Origin: Methanosarcina thermophila TM-1
GTDB lineage: Archaea; Halobacteriota; Methanosarcinia; Methanosarcinales; Methanosarcinaceae
Length of the DNA stretch: 64,000 nt
Reading direction: 5' to 3'
Assembly: GCF_000969885.1 (NCBI RefSeq)
Contig: NZ_CP009501.1
Span: 372,001-436,000, forward strand
Part shown: positions 1-9,080 of the stretch, piece after piece
Numbering within the stretch: the first letter of the stretch is position 1
Layout of the letters: every line of letters begins with the position of its first letter
Program-made: the position numbers and the translations under genes
Notes under the pieces: model-generated
What the model was told of the DNA's origin: nothing
Database searches by the model: none
Seen by the model: only the letters and a program-made list of their open reading frames with translations

Positions 1-15
1 TTCTATCTTACTCAT

Positions 16-60
16 TCTTATGGATTTTATTATATCAAATCTTACGGATTTTATTATATC
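16..60. repeat. two-copy 24-bp-period direct repeat
   Basis: A 21-bp unit, TCTTAYGGATTTTATTATATC, occurs at 16-36 and 40-60 with one mismatch. It is AT-rich and lies upstream of the first gene. No function can be assigned. Confidence 0.7.
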
Positions 61-210
61 GATTCAAACTAATGTTAAAAAAAGTTAATATTTTATATGC
101 TTATAAGATATAGTGTTACGTTTAATGAGATATTTATTCACACACTTGGTCATTTTAATTAATTTGCCCTTAGGCAAATGATTTTCTTAACTCATCTTAT
201 GGGTGAACAT

Positions 211-957
211 ATGGAAATTAAAGAAATGATTAGAGATTACTGGGATTACCGCAGTGAGGTTTATAGCACTGGCATTGTAGAATACTCAGAAGAAGAGCGC
301 ACTGCTTGGAAAAACATGCTTTCATCAGCATTAAACCGAAGAGAACAGCTCGAAATTCTCGATGTCGGTACAGGTCCAGGTCAACTTGCTTTGATGTTTG
401 CAGAGATGGGACATCATGTGACTGCAGTTGACCTTTCAACCAATATGCTGGATAAAGCTAGAAAAAATGCCTTGAAGAGATCTCTGGACATAAATTTCAT
501 TCAGGGAGATGCAGAGGATCTGCCGTTTCCGGACATGCAATTTGACGTAGTATCCAGCAAATTTCTCCTGTGGACGCTTCCTAACCCGCAAAAAGCTCTG
601 TCCGAGTGGGGGCGGGTATTGAAGAAAGACGGAATGGTCATTGCTATCGACGGCGACTGGTTCAACTCAGGGATATTCCTGAGATCGATACGTACGGTAT
701 CGGATTGCATACGTTCCATAAAGGAAAGAAAACACCAAAATCCCTATAAGCAACACTATAACCTGATTAAAAACGACCTGCCTCTTTATAGCTTGAAACC
801 TGACCGGGTATTCAGGTTCTTAAACGATGCAGGTTTTGAGAAGATTAATATTGAGCGTATGGATTCCCTCTGCCGTTCAGCCAGGAAAAAAGGGAGCCTT
901 CTGGATAAGCTCGACTATGCTCATCCTATTTATTGTATAAAGGCTGTTAAAAGATAG
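211..957 (+). CDS. class I SAM-dependent methyltransferase
   Basis: This 248-residue protein has the class I methyltransferase fold signature. Motif I (DVGTGPGQ) lies near residues 50-57, an acidic residue ends the next strand (TAVDLS), and motif III-like DVVSSKFLLWTLPNP is followed by GRVLKKDG. It matches the Methyltransf_11/25 families, which transfer methyl groups from SAM to many kinds of acceptor, and the substrate cannot be read from the sequence. An in-frame ATG exists at 178, but GGGTGA at 201-206 gives a well-spaced ribosome binding site for the ATG at 211, so I prefer that start. The gene stands alone and faces the informational superoperon. A TATA-like stretch lies near 90-115. Confidence 0.85.
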   Translation: MEIKEMIRDYWDYRSEVYSTGIVEYSEEERTAWKNMLSSALNRREQLEILDVGTGPGQLALMFAEMGHHVTAVDLSTNMLDKARKNALKRSLDINFIQGDAEDLPFPDMQFDVVSSKFLLWTLPNPQKALSEWGRVLKKDGMVIAIDGDWFNSGIFLRSIRTVSDCIRSIKERKHQNPYKQHYNLIKNDLPLYSLKPDRVFRFLNDAGFEKINIERMDSLCRSARKKGSLLDKLDYAHPIYCIKAVKR

Positions 958-1084
958 TTATTATAACTCTGTTGCAGGGGAACTAGGTTTTTAAATTGTT
1001 AAAAAATAAACTGTCAGAAATCTTAGGCAATACCGTTCAATTCTTTTCTTCGAACAACCTCAATTAGCAAGCAAAAGAAGTTAA

Positions 1085-1231
1085 AAAGAAATTTTCGGCA
1101 AAGATGTCGATCTTTACTTCCATTGGGAAACAAGATCATATAAACCTGGTATTAAGCCATTTCTGGAACTGAACCCAGATACTACAGAAGAAATCAGGGG
1201 ATTATTTCAAAATAAATTTTCAGATCTTTAA
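1085..1231 (+). pseudogene. unrecognised ORF remnant
   Basis: An open frame of 48 codons between TAA at 1082 and TAA at 1229 has protein-like composition (for example ETRSYKPGIKPFLELNPD) but no start codon. It looks like the 3' end of a decayed gene. I do not recognise the family. The rest of the 958-1390 interval shows no gene. Confidence 0.35.
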
Positions 1232-1390
1232 CCTTGATAGAAAATATATTTTTAAAAGTATTCGTTTTTCTGTTTATCCTATACATCGAATAATTAGATA
1301 GTAGGATTAGATAGTAGGGCTCATGTTCACAGAAGCCCGGTCTTTATCTAATACTTCATTTGCTTGCCGAAAAATTATAAAGAAACTCCT

Positions 1391-1528
1391 TTATTCGGCC
1401 TTAATGCGCTTGATGGTTGTAGGACGCTCTTTTACCAGGATTCTGTGCCCGCAGTAGGGACATCTTATACCTGTGTACTCGTAGTCGATTTCCACTTTCT
1501 GCTTACATCGAGTGCATTTGTATCCCAT
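1391..1528 (-). CDS. rpoP: RNA polymerase subunit Rpo12 (RpoP)
   Basis: A 45-residue protein, the usual size for archaeal Rpo12/RpoP. It is the small zinc-ribbon subunit that helps assemble the D-L-N-P platform of RNA polymerase. A CxxC pair at residues 5-8 and CPYCGHR at residues 23-29 supply the zinc ligands, and the C-terminus is basic. The ATG at 1528 lies 20 bp after the rpl37ae stop, with AAGGTT upstream as a weak binding site. It is the last gene of the superoperon. The adjacency of rpl37ae and rpoP is conserved in many archaea. Confidence 0.93.
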   Translation of the reverse strand: MGYKCTRCKQKVEIDYEYTGIRCPYCGHRILVKERPTTIKRIKAE

Positions 1529-1548
1529 ACAACCACAACCTTACAGAT

Positions 1549-1996
<448 letters not shown>

Positions 1997-2023
1997 AATC
2001 CTGCCTGAACCATTCCTACTAAA

Positions 2024-2815
2024 TCATTCCTGTCTTACCAGATCCTTCAGGTAAAGTTCCCTGAGTTCGGCTGCCTTTTCGCACGCTATATCGATTGCTT
2101 CCAGCACCTCAGCCTCGGTTAAAGGAGCAGAGCCCATTTTTTGCATGCCTACAACGGCTCCATCCGAACCTGAGACCACAGTCAGTTTTGTCTCACAAAC
2201 GGCTTCCTCATCCAGAGAAGGGTCCACCATGAGCTTTGAACCTATCTTGGCAAGAGTCACGCCCACAGGAAGTTCTTTCATTGGAAGGGGCACATTTGGC
2301 CCGATTCCCTGCTGCTCGTTTGGGATAATAGTGGTCATAAGAGCCGCAATAGCAGCGAGACAGGATGCATCAATGATATTTCCATCGTCATTGAGGACGT
2401 GGACATCTATAAAGACGATCCAGACGGATTCTCCAACGGTTATGCAAAGCTTCTTTATATCAATTGCGCCCGATTCCCGGATTCCCCTGTCTACAACTCT
2501 TGCCATCTCGATTGCTTCTTCTCTGGGTGGGCCCGGCTCAAACTCGGGGGAAGCAATAGGATTGAGTTCCAGGTTGGTAATAATCACGCCTTCGTCCTGA
2601 GAATCCGGAAAAGGGGTTCCTGTCTGAAGCTTGACACCTACAAGCACCTGGGTATTTCCCAATGTCACTTTTGCCGAACCCTCAGCTTTTGCGATAACAT
2701 TCGTCTCGAGCTTGATATCCCTGAAATCTTTAAAGCCGCGCCCATCCTGGCGTTTCCCCTTAATCATAAGGTTGTAAATGTAGTCCTTCTTAAGTGTGGC
2801 AATAACTTCACTCAT
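2024..2815 (-). CDS. rrp42: exosome subunit Rrp42 (inactive RNase PH-like subunit)
   Basis: A 263-residue RNase PH-family protein that forms the hexameric archaeal exosome ring with Rrp41. Rrp42 is the catalytically silent partner that contributes to RNA binding. It has the family features GRGFKDFRDI near the N-terminus, EGSAKVTLGNTQVLVGVK, and LNPIASPEFEPGPPREEAIEMARVVDR. The ATG at 2815 is preceded by GAGGTGA, which is better than the in-frame GTG at 2824. The gene overlaps the end of rrp41 by 8 bp, so translation is probably coupled. Confidence 0.95.
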   Translation of the reverse strand: MSEVIATLKKDYIYNLMIKGKRQDGRGFKDFRDIKLETNVIAKAEGSAKVTLGNTQVLVGVKLQTGTPFPDSQDEGVIITNLELNPIASPEFEPGPPREEAIEMARVVDRGIRESGAIDIKKLCITVGESVWIVFIDVHVLNDDGNIIDASCLAAIAALMTTIIPNEQQGIGPNVPLPMKELPVGVTLAKIGSKLMVDPSLDEEAVCETKLTVVSGSDGAVVGMQKMGSAPLTEAEVLEAIDIACEKAAELRELYLKDLVRQE

Positions 2816-4313
2816 AGTTTTCACCTCTGCTTCCAGATTCAGAGGGATCCTTCACTACCTTCCAGGGTCCTTTGCACTCCTCTTCTACGGGCACTTCTTC
2901 GGCTTCTACTGCCTTTTCCCTGGATTCAGCTTCAGGCTCGATCTCTGGTTTGGATTCAAAAGCTTCTTCTGAAGCAGCCTTTTCAATCCCGGCTTCTTCC
3001 TCAATCTCAGGTTTTTCCTCAATCTCAGGTTTTGCCTCGATCTCAGGTTTTTCCTCAATCTCAGGTTTTTCCTCAATCTCAGGTTTTTCCTCAATCTCAG
3101 GTTTTTCCTCAATCTCAGGTTTTTCCTCAATCTCAGGTTTTTCCTCAATCTCGGGTTTTTCTTCAGCAAATTCCTCGATTTCAGGCTCTAATTCTGCTTT
3201 TTCAGAAACAGTTTTTTCGGGACAAAGTTTTCCAGTCACCACAGACTCGGCAAATTCCTCATAAGAAGCCTCAAAAGCAGCTTCAAACTCAGTTTCAGCT
3301 TCTAAAGCTTCCTCTTCAGCTTCTTCTTCGATTTCTGTTTCAATTACTTCTTCTATAGCTTCCGCTTCTATTACTTCAGCCTCAGCCTCTTTAATGATTT
3401 CTTCGAGTTTTTCGCACTCGGAAGCTTCTTCATCAACAGCACAGGCTTCAACCGTTTCCTGGGAAAGCTCTTCCTCAAACTCCCCGGCTTCCTCAATAAT
3501 TTCTTCTACAACCGCTGCTTCCGGAGCGTATTCAAGAGAAGGTTCAGCTTCCACAGCTTCAATTTCAGCCTCTTCGGTCTCTTCTTCAGGCTCCTCGACA
3601 GGAGTTTCAAACTTCTTTCTCAGGACTGCCCGCTGAATTTCAAGAATTTCTTTGCAGCCCTTCTTTACAAGTTCAAGACCTTTCTTGATTTCTTCGGGAG
3701 TGAGATGTCCGTCCATCTGGAGCAGGGTAATATCTCCATCCTGAGTCATTGCAACAGGAAAATCCGCCTCACCATAATTATCCTCTTCCTTGTTAAGGTC
3801 GAGTACTATCTGCCCGTCAACTTTTCCAAAAGCACAGGAAGTTATCAGTCCCTTCATTGGAATGCCTGCATCGGCAAGAGCTATGCTTGAGGCATTGATT
3901 GCTGCTGTCCTTGTTCCCGCATCAGCCTGAAGCACCTCCACAAAAATATCAATTGCGGTCTTCGGGAAGAGCTCTGTCATAATTACCGGTTCAAAAGCTT
4001 CCCTGGAAACTTTTGAGATTTCAATGCTCCGTCTGCTTGGTCCGGGTCTTGCACGGTCTTCCACAGAAAAAGAAGCCATATTATATCTATAACGGATAAC
4101 TGCATTATCTGCACGCTGTGAACGGCGGGGGTGGGCTTCTCTCGGGCCGAATACACCTACGAGAATTTTATTTTTCCCCCATTCAAGATAACATGAACCG
4201 TCGGCTCTAGAGAGTACTCCGACCTCAATTTTCATGGGCCTGATTTCATCCGCACGCCTCCCGTCAAGGCGCAGCCCATCGTCAGTGATTAATTTTTCAG
4301 GTTTATCACTCAT
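2808..4313 (-). CDS. rrp41: exosome catalytic subunit Rrp41 with long acidic repeat tail
   Basis: The first 235 residues or so are a complete RNase PH domain: RPDG-type start DGLRLDGRRADEIRP, the phosphate-binding RPGPSRRSIEIS, TRTAAINASSIALADAGIPM, and the catalytic acidic segment around VDGQIVLDLNKEEDNYGEADFPVA. Rrp41 is the phosphorolytic 3'-5' exonuclease and polyadenylating subunit of the exosome. Unlike most family members (about 240-250 residues), this one has roughly 260 further residues. They are rich in Glu and Ala, contain nine tandem KPEIEE-type hexapeptides, and end in a short basic/aromatic stretch (GPWKVVKD). Methanosarcina Rrp41 proteins are known to be long, but the function of the tail is unknown to me. 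Confidence 0.95.
   Translation of the reverse strand: MSDKPEKLITDDGLRLDGRRADEIRPMKIEVGVLSRADGSCYLEWGKNKILVGVFGPREAHPRRSQRADNAVIRYRYNMASFSVEDRARPGPSRRSIEISKVSREAFEPVIMTELFPKTAIDIFVEVLQADAGTRTAAINASSIALADAGIPMKGLITSCAFGKVDGQIVLDLNKEEDNYGEADFPVAMTQDGDITLLQMDGHLTPEEIKKGLELVKKGCKEILEIQRAVLRKKFETPVEEPEEETEEAEIEAVEAEPSLEYAPEAAVVEEIIEEAGEFEEELSQETVEACAVDEEASECEKLEEIIKEAEAEVIEAEAIEEVIETEIEEEAEEEALEAETEFEAAFEASYEEFAESVVTGKLCPEKTVSEKAELEPEIEEFAEEKPEIEEKPEIEEKPEIEEKPEIEEKPEIEEKPEIEEKPEIEAKPEIEEKPEIEEEAGIEKAASEEAFESKPEIEPEAESREKAVEAEEVPVEEECKGPWKVVKDPSESGSRGENYE
2998..3163 (-). repeat. 18-bp tandem repeat within rrp41 (KPEIEE x9)
   Basis: About nine copies of an 18-bp unit encode KPEIEE, with one KPEIEA variant. 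Most central copies are identical at the DNA level, so the array probably changes length by slippage or recombination while keeping frame. It lies in the acidic tail of Rrp41. Confidence 0.9.
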
Positions 4314-4388
4314 ACTTTAATCTCCAAAAAACTCCTAAAACAACTACTTTACAGAAGCTTTCCTAAAATCCCTCATAATATCCGGAAC

Positions 4389-5171
4389 TCAGTTCTTTGG
4401 ATCCAGCAGCACATCGATCTTCCTGTAAATTTCTTCGGAATGATCTTCTTTAGGCAGCTTTTCCTCTTTCTTTTCGCTTTTAAAAAACTTAGCGGGCTTA
4501 GATTCTTTTTGTTTACTCTTCTCATTTTTTATGAAATTGTAGACCCGATCTGTCAATCCGGAATGCTGGGCTTCGGCTTCGATCTTTCTGAGAGCCCTGC
4601 TTAAAAGCTCCACATCGTCGTCCTTTCCATCGATCCATATTCTACCGTTCTGGCCAACAAAAATGCTACAGTTTGTCTCTTTCTTCAGCATTGAGATCAT
4701 GGAACCGCCATGTCCGATCACACGTGGGACTTTTACAGGCTCAATTTCGACAATATGGCCTGTTTTAAGTTTATGGAGGGTTGAATCCCGGAGGGCAAGC
4801 TCGACTTTCATAGAACTGTCTACATCTTTTACTCTGAGAATTACAGAGTCGCCTACATCCAGAACTTCGGACATTTCTTGGGGTTCTATTCTTCTGGGAT
4901 ACTCAGATACATGGAACAGGCCTTCATAAGGAGAGGCAATATCCATTATCCAGTTGGATGGCGTAACCGCAATAACGACCCCGATCACTACATCATTCAC
5001 GGAAGGGATATAGGCTCCCGCAAGAGGGATCACTCCAACTTTATCCTCTTTAAGACTTTCAATACCGCAAAACAAAGAATAGATCTTATCGTTCTTGACA
5101 TAAGTCCCGTATCCGGCTTTCTTGGAATTTTCGGATAGCAGGTCACCAGGGATCACTATTTTTTTATCCAT
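4389..5171 (-). CDS. rrp4: exosome RNA-binding cap subunit Rrp4
   Basis: A 260-residue trimeric cap protein of the archaeal exosome. The N-terminal domain (VIPGDLLSE...GYGTYV) is followed by an S1 domain (about 60-135) and a KH domain with the GxxG-like loop RVIGHGGSMI (about 145-205). These bind substrate RNA and feed it to the Rrp41/Rrp42 ring. The C-terminal 45 residues are lysine/glutamate rich and probably disordered. It lies 11 bp downstream of SBDS and 75 bp upstream of rrp41, as expected for the conserved archaeal cluster. Confidence 0.95.
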   Translation of the reverse strand: MDKKIVIPGDLLSENSKKAGYGTYVKNDKIYSLFCGIESLKEDKVGVIPLAGAYIPSVNDVVIGVVIAVTPSNWIMDIASPYEGLFHVSEYPRRIEPQEMSEVLDVGDSVILRVKDVDSSMKVELALRDSTLHKLKTGHIVEIEPVKVPRVIGHGGSMISMLKKETNCSIFVGQNGRIWIDGKDDDVELLSRALRKIEAEAQHSGLTDRVYNFIKNEKSKQKESKPAKFFKSEKKEEKLPKEDHSEEIYRKIDVLLDPKN

Positions 5172-5182
5172 CCAACATCCTC

Positions 5183-5875
5183 TTATAAAAGTTTAGTTTG
5201 AGCCTCTCCCTTTGTAAGATGATTTATAAGAGCGTAAAAATCAGTCTGGACTCCTGCAGGGATTCTTACAACTGCAATCCAAGAGCCATCAGGCTGCCAT
5301 TCTTCTTTTGTAATACTTCCGATTCTGGAAATCTCTCCGTATGCTTTGGGAGCATACTCGGGAGGGATTTTCACAGCAATATTGATCTCCTCAAAGCGTA
5401 TAGGTATAAGCGGGCGAATGGCTTTCATTGTAATATTGACCAGCTGATCCACGCTTTTTAAGGGGTCTATATGCACCTTTGCTTCTTCCATCGCTCTTTC
5501 GATCCGAGCGGGGGGGTGCGGTGCTTTTGTTTGGGGGTTTATAGCATTTCTGGAAATGGTATAGATAACTTTTCTCTTTTTTTCTTCGATCATGCGTTTT
5601 CTCTGATCAGCAGTGAGCTGAAGCTCCCCACTTTTCAGAATCATGGCAGCAATCTTTAAAGGGTCGGTCGTCTCAAAAGCATTGACAATATCGGACTCTG
5701 CTGCTCGATCCCCTCGGCTTGCGTCTTCGAAGATAGTTTCAACCGCCAGGATATCTTCAAGGTTTACGTCCTCTCCTCGTTTGTAGGCCAGAGCCCCTTC
5801 GGGCTCGACCAGGACCTCGAAGTGTTTGTTGCCTCTCTTGAGCCGTGCAGTCACTGCCTCGTCCAGGGACACCAT
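5183..5875 (-). CDS. SBDS family ribosome maturation protein
   Basis: The 230-residue archaeal orthologue of the Shwachman-Bodian-Diamond syndrome protein, which in eukaryotes acts in releasing the anti-association factor from the large ribosomal subunit. The start MVSLDEAVTARLKRGNKHFEVLV and the conserved EDVNLEDILAVETIFEDASRG are family hallmarks. A three-domain length fits. An in-frame ATG at 5899 would add eight residues, but the ATG at 5875 has a GGAGAAGG-type site upstream and matches homologues. It is encoded between psmA and rrp4, possibly from its own promoter. Confidence 0.95.
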   Translation of the reverse strand: MVSLDEAVTARLKRGNKHFEVLVEPEGALAYKRGEDVNLEDILAVETIFEDASRGDRAAESDIVNAFETTDPLKIAAMILKSGELQLTADQRKRMIEEKKRKVIYTISRNAINPQTKAPHPPARIERAMEEAKVHIDPLKSVDQLVNITMKAIRPLIPIRFEEINIAVKIPPEYAPKAYGEISRIGSITKEEWQPDGSWIAVVRIPAGVQTDFYALINHLTKGEAQTKLL

Positions 5876-5904
5876 TTTCGAATACCTTCTCCAAAACATT
5901 ATTT

Positions 5905-5950
5905 GAGAATCCGAAGATTCTCTGATTACTCACTCTCAAATATTATATAG
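5905..5950 (-). promoter_or_regulatory. TATA-like box and UUCG stem-loop ahead of SBDS
   Basis: On the minus strand a TATA-like CTATATAATATTTGAG covers about 5935-5950. Some 15 bp later comes a perfect stem-loop, GAGAATC-TTCG-GATTCTC (5922 to 5905). The UUCG tetraloop is exceptionally stable. The element sits between psmA and SBDS. It could be a processing barrier after psmA or a structured SBDS leader. Confidence 0.5.
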
Positions 5951-5953
5951 ATT

Positions 5954-6703
5954 TTATTCTTTGCGCTCAGTTTCGCGATATTTCATAAGGATTTGCTGGA
6001 CATAATTCTCAACTTCTTCAGGAACCAATTTCCTGAATTTTTTATCCTTAAGCGACACAACACCAACCTCAAGGGTAGATGCATCAAACTTGCCTTCAGC
6101 AGCCCTATAGAGCGCATCCATGCCAAGAAGGATAGCTTCGTCCATGTTCATATTTTCCCTGTATTCAGCCTCAAAGACCTCAACGACCGCATTTCTGCCT
6201 GCTCCGATAGCTGTTGCCTTGTATTCAAGGAGCGCCCCGCTCGGGTCAGTTTCAAAGAGTCTGGGCAGATTGTCATCCACGCCTGCAATCAGAAGTGCAG
6301 TCCCATACGGGCGAACTCCGCCGTACTGAGTGTAAGTTTGCTTGTGATCGCAGATTTTCTTAGAGATAACCTCCACACCTATGGGCTCGTCATAAGAAAC
6401 CCTGTTGATCTGCGCTTCTACACGGGCTCTGTCAACAAGGGAGCGGGCATCCGCTACAAGTCCTGAGGTTGCTGCCCCTATGTGGTCGTCAATCTGGAAA
6501 ATTTTTTCAATTGACTCGGCTTCCACAAGCCTGCTTGTTATTCGCTTGTCAACCAGCAGCACTACCCCATCGACTGCCTTGATCCCCACGGCTGTTGTTC
6601 CCCTTTTGACCGCTTCGCGGGCATACTCTACCTGAAAAAGTCTTCCATCAGGGCTGAAAACAGTAATCGCCCTGTCATAGCCCATCTGTGGTGCCATCTG
6701 CAT
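5954..6703 (-). CDS. psmA: 20S proteasome alpha subunit
   Basis: The 249-residue alpha-type subunit forms the outer rings and gate of the archaeal 20S proteasome. The N-terminal gate segment ([21 protein letters not shown]) with the Tyr-Asp-Arg gating residues, and the alpha-type helix H0 segment [13 protein letters not shown], are diagnostic. There is no N-terminal Thr nucleophile, as expected for an alpha subunit. GGGAGA precedes the ATG. It is the first gene after the 840-bp internal gap, so it probably has its own promoter. Confidence 0.96.
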   Translation of the reverse strand: MQMAPQMGYDRAITVFSPDGRLFQVEYAREAVKRGTTAVGIKAVDGVVLLVDKRITSRLVEAESIEKIFQIDDHIGAATSGLVADARSLVDRARVEAQINRVSYDEPIGVEVISKKICDHKQTYTQYGGVRPYGTALLIAGVDDNLPRLFETDPSGALLEYKATAIGAGRNAVVEVFEAEYRENMNMDEAILLGMDALYRAAEGKFDASTLEVGVVSLKDKKFRKLVPEEVENYVQQILMKYRETERKE

Positions 6704-7544
6704 ATTCCGTATCTCCCTTAATTTTTATTTTGTATTATTTTCATCTTCCCGGCAAGAAACCGGGCTTTCTTCCTTTAAGTATCTCCTGTTCGCAGGCTAG
6801 TCAGCTAAATCACCGCCTTCCCCAAAAAGGCTTTGGTCAGTGATTATGAACTGCTGCGCGAATATTCCGAAAATTCAGGACTGAAAGACTGAAAGTCCCC
6901 GACCCATTGTTCAGGTAAGGAAACCGACTTTTGATTTCCTATAACGTATTTCTACCTTATTAGAGTTTTTAACCTTCCATTCGGAACTTTCAGTTCTGAA
7001 AGAAATTTTCGGACGAAACTTGCGGAAAATACCCCAGTTGCAGGAATTCAAAGGTATTTCTACCCTGCAAAGTATGTTTCCAGATCTGAATACGCACACT
7101 TTAAGAGCTTTTTTAAGTTTTTAATTTCAGTTCCAATGTTAACTAAGTTCGCTAATAAAGTGTATTTACTCAGTTATAATGCTTGTGAAGCTTCGAGTTT
7201 TTCAGCATTTAAAGCCGGATTTTGAAATCTTAGAAGAACTCTTACTTCTACAGCATCATCTTATTCGGGTTTCTGTCTGCTTTCCAATCAGACCCGCAAT
7301 CGTCCGGATTTGGTTTTCCTGCCAACTACTTTCCTATCAATCAGTCCTGCCAATCAATATTATACCTGTTACAACTAATATACTCATTAATATAGTCATT
7401 CATTATAGTATATATTAAACAGCATCCTGATAGTTCATTAAATAGTTTTCTACTGTCTCAAGACCCAAACTTTCCAAGCCTGGCATAAAAATCAGTGACT
7501 CCTAAACTTACTTAATCTGGCTTTCCTGAATCCTGCCTGGCTTG
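6704..7544. other. gene-free interval inside the superoperon
   Basis: I find no convincing gene in these 840 bp. Visible signals are an imperfect long inverted repeat (CCGAAAATTCAGGACTGAAAG at 6867-6887 against 6987-7012), two copies of GTATTTCTACC (6946-6956 and 7054-7064), and TTGCAGG at 7039-7045 paired with CCTGCAA at 7064-7070 around the second copy. An AT-rich run (7360-7420) follows rnp2. The interval probably holds the end of the rnp2 transcript and the psmA promoter. Conserved RNase P RNA motifs are absent. Confidence 0.5.
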
Positions 7545-7928
7545 TTATTCTTCAACCTTTCTGGATTTCATTCTGATTTCAGGCTTGAAAACCGTATGAT
7601 TTTGGAGAAATTTTTCGGTTGCTTTTTTAATCGTGCCCGATATCCCAAGTACGTGCAAAGTCGCCCTCTTTCCGCCAACCCTGGTAAGAGTTGCCAGGGA
7701 AGCCCTTGTTTCTTTCACTTTAGTGTGAGAGCACTGGATAATGCCTTTACAGTCTTCGAATCCCAGTACTCTGATATCACATTCACTTGCAGTGACATCC
7801 CCAAGCAGGGAAGAAGCCGAGGACATAACCTCTTTGACGAGATCACTCCTGCTGACCTGCCCCTCAGAAACCAGTTCAAAAGCCAGATAGCGTTTTTTTG
7901 CACGAAGCGAAGGAAGCAGACGTTTCAA
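7545..7928 (-). CDS. rnp2: RNase P protein component 2 (Pop5)
   Basis: The 127-residue Pop5-family protein pairs with Rpp30 in the archaeal RNase P holoenzyme that removes 5' leaders from pre-tRNA. The start MKRLLPSLRAKKRYLAFELVSEG, the later CKGIIQCSHTKVKETRASLATLTRVGGKR block and the ferredoxin-like length are characteristic. Its ATG overlaps the rnp3 stop by 4 bp (ATGA), which indicates coupled translation of the two RNase P subunits. Confidence 0.93.
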   Translation of the reverse strand: MKRLLPSLRAKKRYLAFELVSEGQVSRSDLVKEVMSSASSLLGDVTASECDIRVLGFEDCKGIIQCSHTKVKETRASLATLTRVGGKRATLHVLGISGTIKKATEKFLQNHTVFKPEIRMKSRKVEE

Positions 7929-8644
7929 AAGTAATTTCCCTCCTCAAGCACCTCTACACCTTCCCTGATATACCCGGGACCTGGGCGGTTTTTCGAGATT
8001 ATTCTTTCAGGCACAGTCGTCATGGCTTCAAGGGCTTCGTCTTCTTCAAGCCCGCAGACTTCAGCGAGGGCAAGGGCATCCCTCGGAGAACGAAGGTCAA
8101 AACAGGACATCGCATCGCTAGAAAGGACAAGGGGAACGTCATATTTTCTGGCAAGGTCAAGGTTTGCCCTGAGATCCGACAACAGGCGAACGCGCCTTGG
8201 ACCTCTTGAATGAAGAAAGGGTCTTAATGTCAGGCCGATTGCAACGTTATTTTCAGCTGCGGCTTTTGCAAGCACCTGATTTAACCCGCTGCTCTTCTCA
8301 AAAGCCGGATGGTTAAGGATATCCACTTGCGGATTTTCCAGTGCAGCCCTATTGATGTTTTCGGAACCTCCATGCACTATAAGGACATCCACAGATTTCC
8401 GAAATTTTCCAATAAGTCCATGAAGTTTTGAGGGATTTTCCTCTACAAGCTCGATTCCCCTGAAAATCTCAAACTCATTAGTAGAAGATAGTTCAGGCTG
8501 CGATTGAGGAAGTTTATCCGAGTGATTTGCAAGCGCAATCCCGCTGTACCCAAAATGTCTGGCGAGGGCAGCAAGCTGCTCAGCAGTATTTTCCCCGTCT
8601 GGCACCGCATGAACGCAAAAATCGTAGAATTTCGGTTTACCCAA
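7925..8644 (-). CDS. rnp3: RNase P protein component 3 (Rpp30)
   Basis: This 239-residue PHP-like TIM-barrel subunit of archaeal RNase P starts KFYDFCVHAVPDGENT and contains IALANHSDK, DVLIVHGGSENINRAALENPQVDILNHP and SSDAMSCFDLRSPRDALAL, all typical of Rpp30. It sits between the exosome-associated RNA-binding protein (8-bp overlap) and rnp2 (4-bp overlap). Confidence 0.93.
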   Translation of the reverse strand: MGKPKFYDFCVHAVPDGENTAEQLAALARHFGYSGIALANHSDKLPQSQPELSSTNEFEIFRGIELVEENPSKLHGLIGKFRKSVDVLIVHGGSENINRAALENPQVDILNHPAFEKSSGLNQVLAKAAAENNVAIGLTLRPFLHSRGPRRVRLLSDLRANLDLARKYDVPLVLSSDAMSCFDLRSPRDALALAEVCGLEEDEALEAMTTVPERIISKNRPGPGYIREGVEVLEEGNYF

Positions 8645-9080
8645 ACAACTCCTCCACTATAGCTCCGGCTTTTTCCCGGCTCTTCGGATATGTTTCGATC
8701 TTGATTTTTGCAGTGATCGCATCCGAGGAATTGGTCAGCCTCACCTGCTGCAAGTATGCAGCCTGTTTGTCAAAGCGGAGATGGAAGACCTGGTTCTCGT
8801 CCAGCCTTTCAGGCATTTCTTCTCTGAGCTTTGCTACGTCTTCCTCAGAAAGTCTTTCCCTGACAAAACGGGCAAAATTCAGACAGTCTGCCTTTCTTTT
8901 AAGCTGTACGCTCAGGATAGTAATAGGATTTCCATGGTGCCCTTCAGCTTGAAGCTCTTCAATCAATTCGCTTCCTTCCCGGACGCCGGCACCAGATAAA
9001 AAAAGGTCCAGAGCCTCGCGGACTCTGGAAACATCTTCAGTTGCGTGGGCGATCACACGCAGTATTATGTGATGAATCAC
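8637..9080 (-). CDS. exosome-associated RNA-binding protein (COG1325 family)
   Basis: A 147-residue protein of the archaeal COG1325 family, annotated as an RNA-binding domain of an exosome subunit and always found in this superoperon. It starts [20 protein letters not shown] and contains [18 protein letters not shown] and [19 protein letters not shown], which look like the conserved core. A biochemical role has not been shown as far as I know, and co-location with RNase P and exosome genes is the main clue. It overlaps rpl15e by 4 bp and rnp3 by 8 bp. Confidence 0.88.
   Translation of the reverse strand: MIHHIILRVIAHATEDVSRVREALDLFLSGAGVREGSELIEELQAEGHHGNPITILSVQLKRKADCLNFARFVRERLSEEDVAKLREEMPERLDENQVFHLRFDKQAAYLQQVRLTNSSDAITAKIKIETYPKSREKAGAIVEELFG

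Noticed and set aside
2872-3264. Ser/Phe-rich open frame opposite the rrp41 repeat
   Set aside because: It is an antisense shadow of the KPEIEE repeat with no ribosome binding site or family match.
7050-7065. NrpR operator (GGTA-N6-TACC) upstream of psmA
   Set aside because: The spacing here is four, not six (GGTATTTCTACC), and the neighbouring genes are not nitrogen-related.
6704-7544. RNase P RNA gene in the gap next to the RNase P protein genes
   Set aside because: The conserved archaeal RNase P RNA core motifs and GC-rich helices are absent, and the region is AT-rich.
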